This document shows positions 29,421 through 38,270 of a DNA stretch of 64,000 nt, piece after piece. The stretch spans positions 2,924,501 through 2,988,500 of the forward strand of contig NZ_CP007511.1 in the NCBI RefSeq assembly GCF_000818015.1. Direction: 5' to 3'. Both the position numbers and the translations under genes were made by a program. Below the pieces are notes generated by a model that was not told the origin of the DNA, did not search any database, and saw only the letters and a list, made by a program, of their open reading frames with translations. Position 1 is the stretch's first letter; every line of letters begins with the position of its first letter. This DNA is from Stutzerimonas balearica DSM 6083. GTDB lineage: Bacteria; Pseudomonadota; Gammaproteobacteria; Pseudomonadales; Pseudomonadaceae.

Positions 29421-30029
29421 ATGACGCTTTCGGTCTTTGCCCTCAACTGCACGCTCAAACCTTCGCCCGCCGACTCTTCCTGCGAATTGCTGCTGCGCCA
29501 GACGCTCGGCGCCTTCGCCGACCTCGGTGCCTACGGCGAGCTGTTGCGCGCGGCCGACTTCAACATCAAACCCGGCGTGACTTCCGACGAAGGCGCCGGC
29601 GACGACTGGCCGGAACTGCGCCGCCGCATTCTCGCCGCCGATGTGTTCATCCTCGGCACGCCGATCTGGCTCGGCCATCCCTCGAGCATCTGCCAGCGGG
29701 TAATGGAGCGGCTCGATGCCTTTCTCGGCGAGACTGACGACGCCGGGCGCATGCCCTCTTTCGGCAAGGTCGCCTGCGCCGCGGTCGTCGGTAACGAGGA
29801 CGGCGCACACCACGTCTCGGCCGAGATCTTCCAGGGCCTCAACGATCTGGGCTTCAGCCTGGCGCCGAACGCGGTGACCTACTGGGTCGGCGAAGCCATG
29901 CAGGGCCAGGATTTCAAGGATCTGCCGCAGACGCCGGACAAGGTGCAGCAGACCACCCGCAGCATGGCGCGCAACGCCCTGCACCTGGCCGGCCTGCTGC
30001 GCGACGCGCAATACCCCGGCAGCGCCTGA
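29421..30029 (+). CDS. Flavodoxin-like NAD(P)H-dependent oxidoreductase
   Basis: A 202-residue flavodoxin-fold protein. The N-terminal FALNCTLKPSPADSSCELLL is the FMN phosphate-binding type start, and the LGTPIWLGHPSSICQRVMERLDAF and AAVVGNEDGAHHVSAEI segments match NADPH-dependent FMN reductases. I start at the ATG at 29421 because an AGGAG lies upstream; the frame extends 16 codons further without one. It is probably a separate unit from the oxidase operon and lies 20 bp before the exoD-like gene. Substrate unknown. Confidence 0.85.
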   Translation: MTLSVFALNCTLKPSPADSSCELLLRQTLGAFADLGAYGELLRAADFNIKPGVTSDEGAGDDWPELRRRILAADVFILGTPIWLGHPSSICQRVMERLDAFLGETDDAGRMPSFGKVACAAVVGNEDGAHHVSAEIFQGLNDLGFSLAPNAVTYWVGEAMQGQDFKDLPQTPDKVQQTTRSMARNALHLAGLLRDAQYPGSA

Positions 30030-30049
30030 GTCCGGGAGCGGACCTGATC

Positions 30050-30634
30050 ATGGCCGATCAACCGCACGAAGAGCTGCAGGGCCTCGTCGAGGGCCTGATC
30101 CGGCTCGGCCGCGAGCGCGAGCAGGTATCGGTTGCCGACATTCAGGACGAGGTCGGCCAGCGCAGCTTCGGCCCCTTCCTGTTCGTCCCGGCGCTTGTCG
30201 AGATCAGCCCGGTCGGCGGCATTCCCGGCCTGCCGACGCTGCTGGCGGTGATCGTCGCCCTGTTCGCGCTGCAAATGCTGTTCGGCCGCAAACACCTCTG
30301 GCTGCCGGACCTGCTCACCCGGCGCAAGGTCGCCGGCGACAAGCTCGAGCGCGGCCTGTGCAAGCTGCGCCCGGTGATCCGCTGGCTGGACAAGCTGATC
30401 AGACCCCGCCTGCACTGGGCCACCAACCGCAACGCCAGCCGCCTGCTCGCACTGCTTTGCCTGGTGCTGGCCGCTTCCGTGCCGCCGCTGGAACTGATTC
30501 CCTTCGCCAGCAGCGGCCCCTTCGCCGCCATCGGCCTCATCGGCATCGGCCTCACCACCCGCGACGGATTGCTGGTGCTGCTGGGCCTGCTGATGGCCGC
30601 CGTCTCGGCCTATCTGGCCAGCGGCCTCTTCTAA
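30050..30634 (+). CDS. ExoD family membrane protein
   Basis: A 194-residue protein matching ExoD (exopolysaccharide synthesis ExoD). Motifs: the N-terminal soluble part QVSVADIQDEVGQRSFGPFLFVPALVEISPVGGIPG and four hydrophobic segments, ending with the GLIGIGLTTRDGLLVLLG block. In Rhizobium ExoD affects exopolysaccharide and alkali tolerance; the biochemical function is not known. It starts 20 bp after the flavodoxin-like gene and is likely co-transcribed with it. Confidence 0.87.
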   Translation: MADQPHEELQGLVEGLIRLGREREQVSVADIQDEVGQRSFGPFLFVPALVEISPVGGIPGLPTLLAVIVALFALQMLFGRKHLWLPDLLTRRKVAGDKLERGLCKLRPVIRWLDKLIRPRLHWATNRNASRLLALLCLVLAASVPPLELIPFASSGPFAAIGLIGIGLTTRDGLLVLLGLLMAAVSAYLASGLF

Positions 30635-30672
30635 CCGCCCCTGCAAGCCCACCGCGCAGCCCAGAAAAGCAA

Positions 30673-30705
30673 AAGCCCCCGAAACTCTACGAATTTCAGG
30701 GGCTT
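30673..30705 (-). terminator. Terminator of tRNA-Ser
   Basis: An inverted repeat AAGCCCC-GAAA / TTTC-GGGGCTT (30673-30684 with 30693-30705, one unpaired or wobble position) lies just 3' of the tRNA. On the minus strand it is followed by TTTTGCTTTT. Confidence 0.75.
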
Positions 30706-30718
30706 AGGCACTATGTAA

Positions 30719-30808
30719 TGGCGGAGAGATAGGGATTTGAACCCTAGGTACCCTTGCGGATACAACGGATTTCGAATCCGTCCCGTTCGACCACTCCGGC
30801 ATCTCTCC
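30719..30808 (-). tRNA. tRNA-Ser (anticodon CGA)
   Basis: A 90-base tRNA including the encoded CCA (30719-30721). The acceptor stem GGAGAGA pairs with TCTCTCC, the anticodon loop reads TTCGAAA with anticodon CGA (codon UCG), the T arm has GGTTCAAATCC, and the long variable arm is typical of serine. In P. aeruginosa a tRNA-Ser lies next to purC in the same place. Confidence 0.95.
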
Positions 30809-30818
30809 AGCGGCGCGC

Positions 30819-30846
30819 ATCATAGCAGCTCAGGTCGCTTTGTCGA
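30819..30846 (-). promoter_or_regulatory. Predicted sigma-70 promoter of tRNA-Ser
   Basis: On the minus strand TCGACA (30846-30841), a 16-base spacer and TATGAT (30824-30819) lie just before the tRNA. Between the -10 and the tRNA is a GC-rich discriminator (GCGCGCCGC), the form expected for stringently controlled stable-RNA promoters. Confidence 0.65.
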
Positions 30847-30897
30847 ACCCCCAAGCACACTTTTTCCGCCTTTTTTCAGCAGGTTGCGGCCATGGGT

Positions 30898-31767
30898 TCA
30901 GGCGGTGAGTCGGGTAAGCGCCTCGCGGTACTTGTCGGCGGTCTTCTGTGCAACCTCGGCCGGCAGCGCCGGGGCCGGCGGCTCCTTGTTCCAGCCGGTG
31001 GACTCCAGCCAGTCGCGGACGAACTGCTTGTCGAAGCTTGGCGGGTTCTTGCCCTCTTCATAGCTGTCAGCCGGCCAGAAGCGGCTGGAGTCGGGCGTGA
31101 GCACCTCGTCCATCAGGGTCAGGGTGCCATGCTCATCGAGGCCGAATTCGAATTTGGTGTCGGCGATGATGATGCCGCGCGTGGCGGCGTACTCGACGGC
31201 AGCGCGGTACAACGCAATGGAGGTGTCGCGTACCTGTGCGGCCAGTTCCTTGCCGATGATGGCTTCGCACTCTTCGAAGGAGATGTTCTCGTCGTGGTCG
31301 CCCACCGCAGCCTTGGTCGAAGGCGTGAAGATCGGCTCCGGCAGTTTGCTCGCCTCTTTCAGACCGGCTGGCAGGGCGATGCCGCAGACCGTGCCGCTCT
31401 TCTGGTATTCCTTCCAGCCGGAGCCAGCGAGGTAGCCACGTACGATCGCCTCCACCGCAACGGGCTTGAGGCGCTTGGCCACGACGGCACGCCCTTCGAC
31501 CAGGGGCAGCTCGGCGGCAGGAACCACGTCTTCGACCCGGTCTCCGGTGAAATGATTGGGCACCAGCGTGCTGAACTTGTCGAACCAGAAATTCGAGATT
31601 GCGGTGAGAATCTTGCCTTTATCCGGGATCGGCTCGGCCAGGATCACGTCGAACGCGGACAGGCGGTCGCTGGCAACCATCAGCATGCGCTGGCCATCTA
31701 CCTCGTAGAGATCGCGCACCTTGCCCGAATAGAGCTTGTTCAGGCTGAGATTGGTCGGGGTACTCAT
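30898..31767 (-). CDS. purC: Phosphoribosylaminoimidazole-succinocarboxamide synthase, long form
   Basis: A 289-residue SAICAR synthase, which condenses CAIR with aspartate in purine synthesis. Conserved blocks: [36 protein letters not shown]-type [28 protein letters not shown] and [14 protein letters not shown]. It belongs to the long (yeast-like, about 300 residue) class and not the roughly 236-residue class I know as purC at this locus in P. aeruginosa. I start at the ATG 31767 ([11 protein letters not shown]), with AGGTGG upstream. It is downstream of bamC on the same strand. Confidence 0.93.
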   Translation of the reverse strand: MSTPTNLSLNKLYSGKVRDLYEVDGQRMLMVASDRLSAFDVILAEPIPDKGKILTAISNFWFDKFSTLVPNHFTGDRVEDVVPAAELPLVEGRAVVAKRLKPVAVEAIVRGYLAGSGWKEYQKSGTVCGIALPAGLKEASKLPEPIFTPSTKAAVGDHDENISFEECEAIIGKELAAQVRDTSIALYRAAVEYAATRGIIIADTKFEFGLDEHGTLTLMDEVLTPDSSRFWPADSYEEGKNPPSFDKQFVRDWLESTGWNKEPPAPALPAEVAQKTADKYREALTRLTA

Positions 31768-31894
31768 GGTCGATTTCCACCTAGACGCGCCATTCGGCAG
31801 CATCACCGCGCTGCAGGCCGACGCCTTGTTTCGAAGAGATAAGGGTGACGAGGCCAGCGCGCCGTCACCCCTGGGTTTGCGCCCGCGCGCCAGG

Positions 31895-32998
31895 TCAGCC
31901 GAGGTTTTCCTTGAGCCGCTCGAGCACGCGACGTGCTACCTCGGCGGGCGCAACGGTATCGATGTTGCGGTCCAGCGTGACGAGAATCTGCTCACCGGCA
32001 CGAGTCAGGCGCACCTGATAGCGCTCGGCGCGCGCGTCGATCTCCTCCTGGTCCGGCTTGCTCGAGAACAGACGGGAGAAGAAGCCTGGCTTCTCGTCCG
32101 GCCGATCGGCGCCTTCGGCCAGGTTCACGTAGTAGACCCCGAGGCTGCGATTGAGGTCGTCGACCTTGATGTCGGCAGCCTGCAGTGCGCGGCCGATGCT
32201 CGACCAGGCACGATCGAAATCGGTGTCCAGGGTCAGCATCGGGTTGCCGCTGCCATCGGCAGTCAGGACGACACGGCTCGGCGCATCGTAGTCGCGCTCG
32301 GCGAGCAGCGATACCGAGCCGCCTTCGTCAGCGCTGCGACTGAGCGCGGTCTGCAACTCGTCGAGCAGGGCGCGATCCAGTTCGGCGTTGACGGAGGCTT
32401 CCGGCCATGCCGGATCGGCTGTGCTGCCACTGTCGCGTTGCAGCGCGAGGACGAAGATCTCGCTGGTGTTGCGCTGCACACCCGGTTCGATGCGTACACG
32501 TACACGGGCTTCGCCATCCTGGACGCCCAGGCTGCGCGCCAACGCGGCGTTGATTTCCGAGCCCTTCTGCCAGGCGGTGGAGAACTCGCCGGTTTGTGGC
32601 CGCTCCTCATCGATGGCGAAGCCGTTGTCGGTGAAGAACTGCCGGGTCGCTGCCCAGACTTGAGCCGGGCTGCGCAGCGCGACCAGCCAACGGCCGCCCT
32701 CGGAGCTCTGCACGCTGAAATCGCTGGCCTGGATCGCGCCCTGCAGCGGCTGCGGACGCGGCACGTCGTATTTACCGGCGGCGCGGCTATCGGCCACCTG
32801 GTGGGGAATCGGCAGCAGCGGGTCGAGCGGGCGCAGTTGCTGCCCCGCCGGCACCTGCATGGGCGGCACCTGATGCGCCTGCAGATAATCGCTGCCGCGA
32901 TCACGAAAATACCCATCGTCGCCCCACAGCCAACCGCAACCGCTGGTGGCGGAAATCATCAGGGCAAGAGTCGAGAGTCCGGCCAGTCGCTTCATCAA
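31895..32998 (-). CDS. bamC: Outer membrane assembly lipoprotein BamC
   Basis: A 367-residue lipoprotein of the BAM complex that inserts outer-membrane proteins. The lipobox ends SATSGC (Cys21). The unstructured N-terminal stretch ([24 protein letters not shown]) that contacts BamD is present, followed by two helix-grip domains, the second with [18 protein letters not shown]. It follows dapA by 15 bp, as in many gammaproteobacteria, so dapA-bamC-purC form one transcription unit. Confidence 0.93.
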   Translation of the reverse strand: MMKRLAGLSTLALMISATSGCGWLWGDDGYFRDRGSDYLQAHQVPPMQVPAGQQLRPLDPLLPIPHQVADSRAAGKYDVPRPQPLQGAIQASDFSVQSSEGGRWLVALRSPAQVWAATRQFFTDNGFAIDEERPQTGEFSTAWQKGSEINAALARSLGVQDGEARVRVRIEPGVQRNTSEIFVLALQRDSGSTADPAWPEASVNAELDRALLDELQTALSRSADEGGSVSLLAERDYDAPSRVVLTADGSGNPMLTLDTDFDRAWSSIGRALQAADIKVDDLNRSLGVYYVNLAEGADRPDEKPGFFSRLFSSKPDQEEIDARAERYQVRLTRAGEQILVTLDRNIDTVAPAEVARRVLERLKENLG

Positions 32999-33013
32999 TA
33001 TTCCCTTATCTGT

Positions 33014-33892
33014 TCAGGCGAGGATGCCGCACTGGCGCATCGCCTGGCGCAGCGGCTCCCGGCAAGCCGGGCTGAGCCAGGTGAGCGGCAGGCGGATACC
33101 GTCGGCCATCAGTCCCATCTCGTGCAGCGCGAACTTCACCGGAATGGGGTTGGACTCGATGAAGAGTTTCTGGTGCAACGGCATCAGCCGCTCGTTGATC
33201 GCGCGCGCCGTGGCCGCGTCGCCGGCCATCGCGGCGGCACAGAGGTCGGCCATGGCACGAGGCGCGACATTGGCGGTGACGGAAATATTGCCCTTGCCAC
33301 CCAAGAGCATCAGCTCGACTGCCGTCGGGTCGTCGCCGGAATAGACGAGGAAGTCCTTGCCGACGCGATCGAGCACTTCCTGCCCGCGCTTGAGATCGCC
33401 AGTGGCCTCCTTGATGCCGATGATGTTGGCGACCTTCGACAGGCGCTCAACGGTTTCCGGCAGCATGTCGCAGGCCGTACGACCCGGCACGTTGTAGAGA
33501 ATCTGCGGAATGGCCACCGCCTCGGCGATGTGCTTGAAATGCAGGTAGAGGCCTTCCTGGGTGGGCTTGTTGTAATAGGGTGTGACCAGCAGGCAGGCAT
33601 CGGCTCCGGCGGCCTTGGCGTTCTCGGTCAGCTCCACGGCCTCGCTGGTGGAGTTCGCCCCAGTACCGGCGATTACCGGGATGCGTCCATTGACCTGATC
33701 GACGACCCGACGAATGACCTCGATGTGTTCCTCGACCGAAAGCGTCGCCGATTCTCCAGTGGTCCCCACCGCGACGATTGCGTTGGTGCCTTCCTGCAGA
33801 TGGAAGTCCACCAGCTTGCTCAGGCCATCCCAGTCCAGACCGCCTTGCGCGTCCATGGGCGTGACCAGCGCCACCATACTGCCCGCAATCAT
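33014..33892 (-). CDS. dapA: 4-hydroxy-tetrahydrodipicolinate synthase
   Basis: A 292-residue enzyme of lysine/diaminopimelate synthesis; it condenses pyruvate with aspartate semialdehyde. Motifs: [10 protein letters not shown] at the N-terminus, GTTGESATL, the tyrosine in [11 protein letters not shown], the Schiff-base lysine in [11 protein letters not shown], and [11 protein letters not shown] start at the ATG at 33892, giving the standard length; the open frame upstream is an artefact that runs through the promoter region. It is divergent from gcvR. Confidence 0.97.
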   Translation of the reverse strand: MIAGSMVALVTPMDAQGGLDWDGLSKLVDFHLQEGTNAIVAVGTTGESATLSVEEHIEVIRRVVDQVNGRIPVIAGTGANSTSEAVELTENAKAAGADACLLVTPYYNKPTQEGLYLHFKHIAEAVAIPQILYNVPGRTACDMLPETVERLSKVANIIGIKEATGDLKRGQEVLDRVGKDFLVYSGDDPTAVELMLLGGKGNISVTANVAPRAMADLCAAAMAGDAATARAINERLMPLHQKLFIESNPIPVKFALHEMGLMADGIRLPLTWLSPACREPLRQAMRQCGILA

Positions 33893-34087
33893 GCAACCAC
33901 TCCTGCCGGAAAAAGAGAGGCGTAATGGTACAAGGCTCGATTGCGCTTTGCGAGTAGCCGGACGTGCCTGCGAAAGCCCTCCAGGAACCCGGCCCGGCGC
34001 CCCCGTCCATTCACAGCACTGACGCTTTTCGCTACCCTTAGCCGTTTTCGGCCGACCATTCGCCGATTCACCGTCAGGAAAGCTGTA

Positions 34088-34648
34088 ATGCCCACCCCGT
34101 CCGTACCTCGCGAACAGTTCCTTGTGATCAGCGCCCTGGGCAAGAGTCCGATGGAACTTGCCAACGTTCTTTGCCGCGCGAGCAACGAGAGTCGCTGCGC
34201 AGTCGTCACCACTCGTCTCACCCGGCATGGTGAATACAGCGCGCTGGTCCTGGAGGTCACCGGCAGCTGGGACGCGCTGGCCCGCATGGAAGCCGCCCTG
34301 CCCGCCCTGTCGAAAAAGCACGGCTTCACCGCCAACGTGGTGCGTAGCGAACCGCTGGAGAGCCGACCGAACGCGCTGCCTTATGTCGCCTATGTCAGCG
34401 CGGCCTACCGACCGGACATTCTCAATGAGCTTTGCCAGTTCTTCATCGACCACCGCGTCGAACTGGAAAGCCTGACCTGCGATACCTACCAGGCCCCGCA
34501 GACTGGCGGCACCATGCTCAACGCGACGCTGACGGTGACCCTGCCGGCCGGCACGCAGATCAGCTGGCTGCGCGATCAGTTTCTCGATTTCGCCGACGCC
34601 ATGAATCTCGACGCGCTGATCGAGCCCTGGCGTCCACAGAACCCGTGA
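34088..34648 (+). CDS. gcvR: Glycine cleavage system regulator-like protein, two ACT domains
   Basis: A 186-residue protein with two ACT domains: [27 protein letters not shown] (about 9-80) and [35 protein letters not shown] (about 97-180). This is the GcvR family, which in E. coli binds glycine and antagonises GcvA. In pseudomonads it lies next to bcp and dapA, as here, and its regulatory target is not established. It starts 195 bp from the divergent dapA and ends 10 bp before bcp. Confidence 0.88.
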   Translation: MPTPSVPREQFLVISALGKSPMELANVLCRASNESRCAVVTTRLTRHGEYSALVLEVTGSWDALARMEAALPALSKKHGFTANVVRSEPLESRPNALPYVAYVSAAYRPDILNELCQFFIDHRVELESLTCDTYQAPQTGGTMLNATLTVTLPAGTQISWLRDQFLDFADAMNLDALIEPWRPQNP

Positions 34649-34658
34649 GGAAGCCCCC

Positions 34659-35132
34659 ATGCCCGTCGAACTGAACCAACCCGTCCCGGCATTCACCGCC
34701 CAGGCTACCAGCGGCGTCGAGGTCAGCCCGGACGGGCTGCGAGGCAAGCAGGTCGTGCTCTACTTCTATCCGAAGGACAACACCCCGGGCTGCACCACCG
34801 AGGGCCAGGACTTCCGCGATCTGCACGACCAGTTTCTCGCATGCGATACGCTCGTTTTCGGGGTTTCGCGCGACAGCCTGAAGACCCACGAGAACTTTCG
34901 CAGCAAACAGGGCTTTCCCTTCGAGCTCATTTGCGACAAGGACGAGCAGCTCTGCCAGCTGTTCGACGTGATCAAGCAGAAGAAGCTCTACGGCAAGGAA
35001 TACCTGGGCATCGAGCGCAGCACCTTTCTCATCGACCGCAATGGTGTGCTGCGCCAGCAGTGGCGGGGCGTAAAGGTACCGGGGCATGCCCAGGCGGTAC
35101 TCGACGCGGCCCAGGCACTGCCGCGCGCCTGA
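34659..35132 (+). CDS. bcp: Thioredoxin-dependent thiol peroxidase (Bcp/PrxQ)
   Basis: A 157-residue peroxiredoxin that reduces hydrogen peroxide and alkyl peroxides. The active region reads [18 protein letters not shown] with peroxidatic Cys47; a nearby resolving Cys is not at the +5 position (E in its place is seen as TTEGQDF), so it may be a 1-Cys-type or use the more distant Cys (FLACDTL or [11 protein letters not shown]). C-terminal block [24 protein letters not shown] is typical. Co-directional with gcvR with a 10-bp gap. Confidence 0.93.
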   Translation: MPVELNQPVPAFTAQATSGVEVSPDGLRGKQVVLYFYPKDNTPGCTTEGQDFRDLHDQFLACDTLVFGVSRDSLKTHENFRSKQGFPFELICDKDEQLCQLFDVIKQKKLYGKEYLGIERSTFLIDRNGVLRQQWRGVKVPGHAQAVLDAAQALPRA

Positions 35133-35140
35133 GCGCCCCG

Positions 35141-35383
35141 TCAGGCCTTGCGCAGCCAGTAGCGGTAGACCGCCCCGTCCTCTTCTTCGTGCAGCAGTTG
35201 GTGGCCGGCGAGCCGGGCGAAACTGCGAAAATCACGCTGCGAGCCGGGATCGGTCGCCGTCACTTTCAATACGGCGCCACTGGGCAGACGATTGAGCTCG
35301 AGCTTTGCCTTGAGCAATGGCATCGGGCAGTTGAGCCCCGAGGCATCGAGCTCGGCGTCGAAGGCAGGGGGGGTGTCGGTCAT
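35141..35383 (-). CDS. TusA-family sulfurtransferase-like protein
   Basis: An 80-residue protein with the TusA fold signature DASGLNCPMPLLKAKLELN; Cys18-Pro-Met-Pro is the active-site motif. The C-terminal SQRDFRSFARLAGHQLLHEEE block is also family-like. TusA-like proteins carry persulfide sulfur for tRNA thiolation, cofactor synthesis or sulfur oxidation; this one could be any of them. It converges with bcp (8-bp gap) and is divergent from the M48 protease gene. Confidence 0.88.
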   Translation of the reverse strand: MTDTPPAFDAELDASGLNCPMPLLKAKLELNRLPSGAVLKVTATDPGSQRDFRSFARLAGHQLLHEEEDGAVYRYWLRKA

Positions 35384-35490
35384 CGATCTCTCCGTCGGCG
35401 AAGGCGCGCAGCATACCCAGCCTTGCGCCGGTCTGGCCAGCGCACGGGCGCGCCGTTACAGTAGCCGCTCACCCCTCAGAGCCGCCCCGA

Positions 35491-36921
35491 ATGAACCTGC
35501 TGCGCCCGACTCTGCTGACCCTTGCCTGCCTGCTCGCTCAACCCATCAGCGCCAGCGACCTGCCGTCGCTGGGCGATGCCAGCTCGGGCATTGTTTCTCC
35601 GGAGCAGGAGCACCAGCTCGGCAGGGCCTGGCTGAGCCTGCTGCGCGGCCAGGTCCGCCAGCTCTCCGACCCGCTGCTGAAGGATTACGTCGAGTCGAGC
35701 GTCTACCGCCTCACCGAGACTAGCCAGCTGCAGGACCGCCGTCTCGAATTCGTCCTGCTCGACAGCCCGCAACTGAACGCCTTTGCCGCTCCCGGCGGCA
35801 TCATCGGCGTGAACGGCGGCCTTTTTCTGCATGCCCAGACCGAAGCCGAGTACGCCTCGGTCATGGCTCACGAACTGGCGCACCTCTCGCAGCGGCACTT
35901 CGCACGCGGCCTTGAGGCGCAGCAGCGCATGCAGCTACCGATGATGGCCGCGATGCTCGCCGGAGTGGTCGCCGCCGCCGCGGGCGCGGGAGACGCCGGT
36001 ATCGCTGCGATCATGTCCACGCAGGCCGCCGCGATCCAGGAGCAGCGGCGCTTTTCCCGGCAGAACGAACAGGAAGCCGACCGCATCGGCATCCTCAACC
36101 TTGAGCAGGCTGGCTACGACCCGCGCGCGATGCCGGAGATGTTCGGGCGCCTGATGCGCCAATACCGCTATGATCAGAAGCCGCCGGAATTCCTCCTCAC
36201 CCACCCGGTGACCGAATCGCGCATCGCCGACACCCGCAACCGCGCCGAGCAGTACGCGAACGGCGGCCGCCAGGACAGCCTGCGCTATCAGCTCATTCGC
36301 GCCCGCACCCAGCTCCAGTTCGAGACCACGCCCGGGGTCAGCGCCAAGCGCTTTCGCGCCATGCTGGCCGACAACCCCAAGCTGGATGCGGCGCGCTACG
36401 GCCTGGCGCTCGCACAGATCAAGGCCGGCCAGCTGAATGAAGCGCGCCAGAACCTTGCCAGCCTGCTGAAAGGAGCACCGGACGACCTCTTCTACAACCT
36501 GGCCCAGGTTGAACTGGAGATGACCGCCAACGAGCTCGAGGCGGCCGCCGCGCGGGTGCAACGCCTGCTGGCGCAGTACCCGGACAACTACCCGCTACGC
36601 CAGGCGCGCGTGGATGTGCTGATGAAGCTCAACCGCTTGGCGGAGGCCGAAAAGGAACTCGACCAGCTCGTTGCAGAGCGCGACAAGGATCCCGATATCT
36701 GGTATCAGCTCGCCGAAGTTCGTGGCCTGACCGGCAACATCGTTGGCCTGCATCGGGCGCGCGCTGAGTACTTCGCGCTCGTTGGCGACTATGACCAGGC
36801 GATCGAACAGCTGGATTTCGCCAAGCGTCGGGCAGACAACTTCCAGCTGGCTGCCCGGGTGGATGCACGCCAACAACAGCTGGCCGAAGAAAAACGCATG
36901 GTCGAGGAGATGCTGCGCTAG
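35491..36921 (+). CDS. bepA: BepA-like M48 metalloprotease with TPR domain
   Basis: A 476-residue periplasmic protein with signal peptide (residues 1-22). The zinc site HELAH is at residues 127-131 with the third ligand Glu in RQNEQEADRIGI. The C-terminal half (from about 290) is a helical repeat region with TPR-like segments (AQIKAGQLNEARQNLASLL, NELEAAAARVQRLLAQYPDNYPL). This is BepA (YfgC), which degrades stalled outer-membrane proteins and helps LptD assembly. It is flanked by tusA-like and nadA, a conserved pseudomonad order. Confidence 0.92.
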   Translation: MNLLRPTLLTLACLLAQPISASDLPSLGDASSGIVSPEQEHQLGRAWLSLLRGQVRQLSDPLLKDYVESSVYRLTETSQLQDRRLEFVLLDSPQLNAFAAPGGIIGVNGGLFLHAQTEAEYASVMAHELAHLSQRHFARGLEAQQRMQLPMMAAMLAGVVAAAAGAGDAGIAAIMSTQAAAIQEQRRFSRQNEQEADRIGILNLEQAGYDPRAMPEMFGRLMRQYRYDQKPPEFLLTHPVTESRIADTRNRAEQYANGGRQDSLRYQLIRARTQLQFETTPGVSAKRFRAMLADNPKLDAARYGLALAQIKAGQLNEARQNLASLLKGAPDDLFYNLAQVELEMTANELEAAAARVQRLLAQYPDNYPLRQARVDVLMKLNRLAEAEKELDQLVAERDKDPDIWYQLAEVRGLTGNIVGLHRARAEYFALVGDYDQAIEQLDFAKRRADNFQLAARVDARQQQLAEEKRMVEEMLR

Positions 36922-36966
36922 CCTGCTCCGGCCCAGCCTCATCGCCTACGCCGAAGCCTGCTTAGC

Positions 36967-38025
36967 TCAGGCGTTGCCAGCCTGGCGCAGCCGAGCCGCG
37001 TGAGTGAAGTCGAGCATTCGCTTGAGCGGCTTGACCGCCCGCGGCACCAGCGCCGGATCGACAAATATCTCGTTGCTGCCCTTGCGCAGACAGTCCAGGG
37101 TGCGCTCCAGCGTATTCATCGCCATCCAGGGACAGTGCGCACAACTGCGGCAAGTCGCCCCCTGGCCCGCCGTAGGCGCCTCGACGAACACCTTGTCCGG
37201 GCACAGCTGCTGCATCTTGTAGAAGATGCCCTTGTCGGTCGCCACGATCAGCGTGCGGTTCGGCAAGGTCTGCGCGGCCTTGATCAACTGGCTGGTGGAG
37301 CCAACCGCGTCGGCGAGCTCGATGACCGCCGCCGGCGACTCCGGATGGACGAGAATCGCCGCATCCGGATACAGCGCCTTCATGTCGGCAAGCTGCTTGG
37401 CCTTGAACTCCTCGTGAACGATACAGGCGCCATCCCACAGCAGCATGTCGGCCCCGGTTTCGCGCTGGACATAGCTACCCAGGTGCTTGTCGGGCGCCCA
37501 GATCAACTTCTCGCCGTTATCCATCAGGCTTTCGACGATTTCCAGCGCGCAGCTCGACGTCACCACCCAGTCTGCGCGCGCCTTCACCGCAGCCGAAGTA
37601 TTCGCGTAGACGACCACCGTGCGCTCCGGATGCTGGTCGCAGAATGCGGCGAACTCGTCGACCGGACAGCCCAGGTCCAGCGAACAGGTGGCCTCCAGCG
37701 TCGGCATCAGCACACGCTTTTCGGGGTTGAGGATCTTCGCCGTTTCACCCATGAAGCGCACACCAGCGACCACTACGGTCTGCGCCGGGTGCTCATTGCC
37801 GAAGCGCGCCATTTCCAGGGAGTCGGACACGCAGCCCCCCGTGGCTTCGGCCAACGCCTGGATCACCGGATCGGTGTAGTAATGCGCCACCAGCACAGCA
37901 TTCTGCCGGCGCAGCTCCTCGGCGATCTGCTCGCGCAGCTGCAGCTCCTGTTCGGGCGTCAGCGGAACGGGCTGCTTGGCCGCCAGGTGCGCCTGGACAA
38001 GAATGCGTTCGGGTATGTGCGTCAT
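36967..38025 (-). CDS. nadA: Quinolinate synthase
   Basis: A 352-residue enzyme of NAD synthesis that makes quinolinate from iminoaspartate and dihydroxyacetone phosphate using a 4Fe-4S cluster. The three cluster cysteines are seen in [19 protein letters not shown] and the C-terminal [11 protein letters not shown] block. Other blocks: [15 protein letters not shown] near the N-terminus and [11 protein letters not shown] start at the ATG at 38025; the listed upstream Met has no ribosome site. It converges with bepA. Confidence 0.95.
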   Translation of the reverse strand: MTHIPERILVQAHLAAKQPVPLTPEQELQLREQIAEELRRQNAVLVAHYYTDPVIQALAEATGGCVSDSLEMARFGNEHPAQTVVVAGVRFMGETAKILNPEKRVLMPTLEATCSLDLGCPVDEFAAFCDQHPERTVVVYANTSAAVKARADWVVTSSCALEIVESLMDNGEKLIWAPDKHLGSYVQRETGADMLLWDGACIVHEEFKAKQLADMKALYPDAAILVHPESPAAVIELADAVGSTSQLIKAAQTLPNRTLIVATDKGIFYKMQQLCPDKVFVEAPTAGQGATCRSCAHCPWMAMNTLERTLDCLRKGSNEIFVDPALVPRAVKPLKRMLDFTHAARLRQAGNA

Positions 38026-38234
38026 CTTTCGCTGGCCCTGCAAGAAAGCGATTGCATGGTACGCCGCGGATCGTATCCGTCCTCAGGAACGGCCCGACCT
38101 GGGGGCTGCTGGCGAAAGGCGGGGCTGGCGGCCACGGGAAGAACCTGCCTGGCCGGCGCCACCCTGCCATTTCGAAGGGGCAGGAATACTAGCCGAAGCG
38201 CCGAACAAAGTGAAAGCGTGCGCCAGAAAAGAAA

Positions 38235-38262
38235 AAGGCCCGCCGGTTCCCCGGCGGGCCTT
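38235..38262 (-). terminator. Terminator of the CoA-transferase gene
   Basis: A perfect 12-bp stem (AAGGCCCGCCGG/CCGGCGGGCCTT) with a 4-base loop, followed on the minus strand by TTTTTCTTTTC. It lies 9 bases after the stop codon. Confidence 0.92.
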
Positions 38263-38270
38263 CTGTCAGA

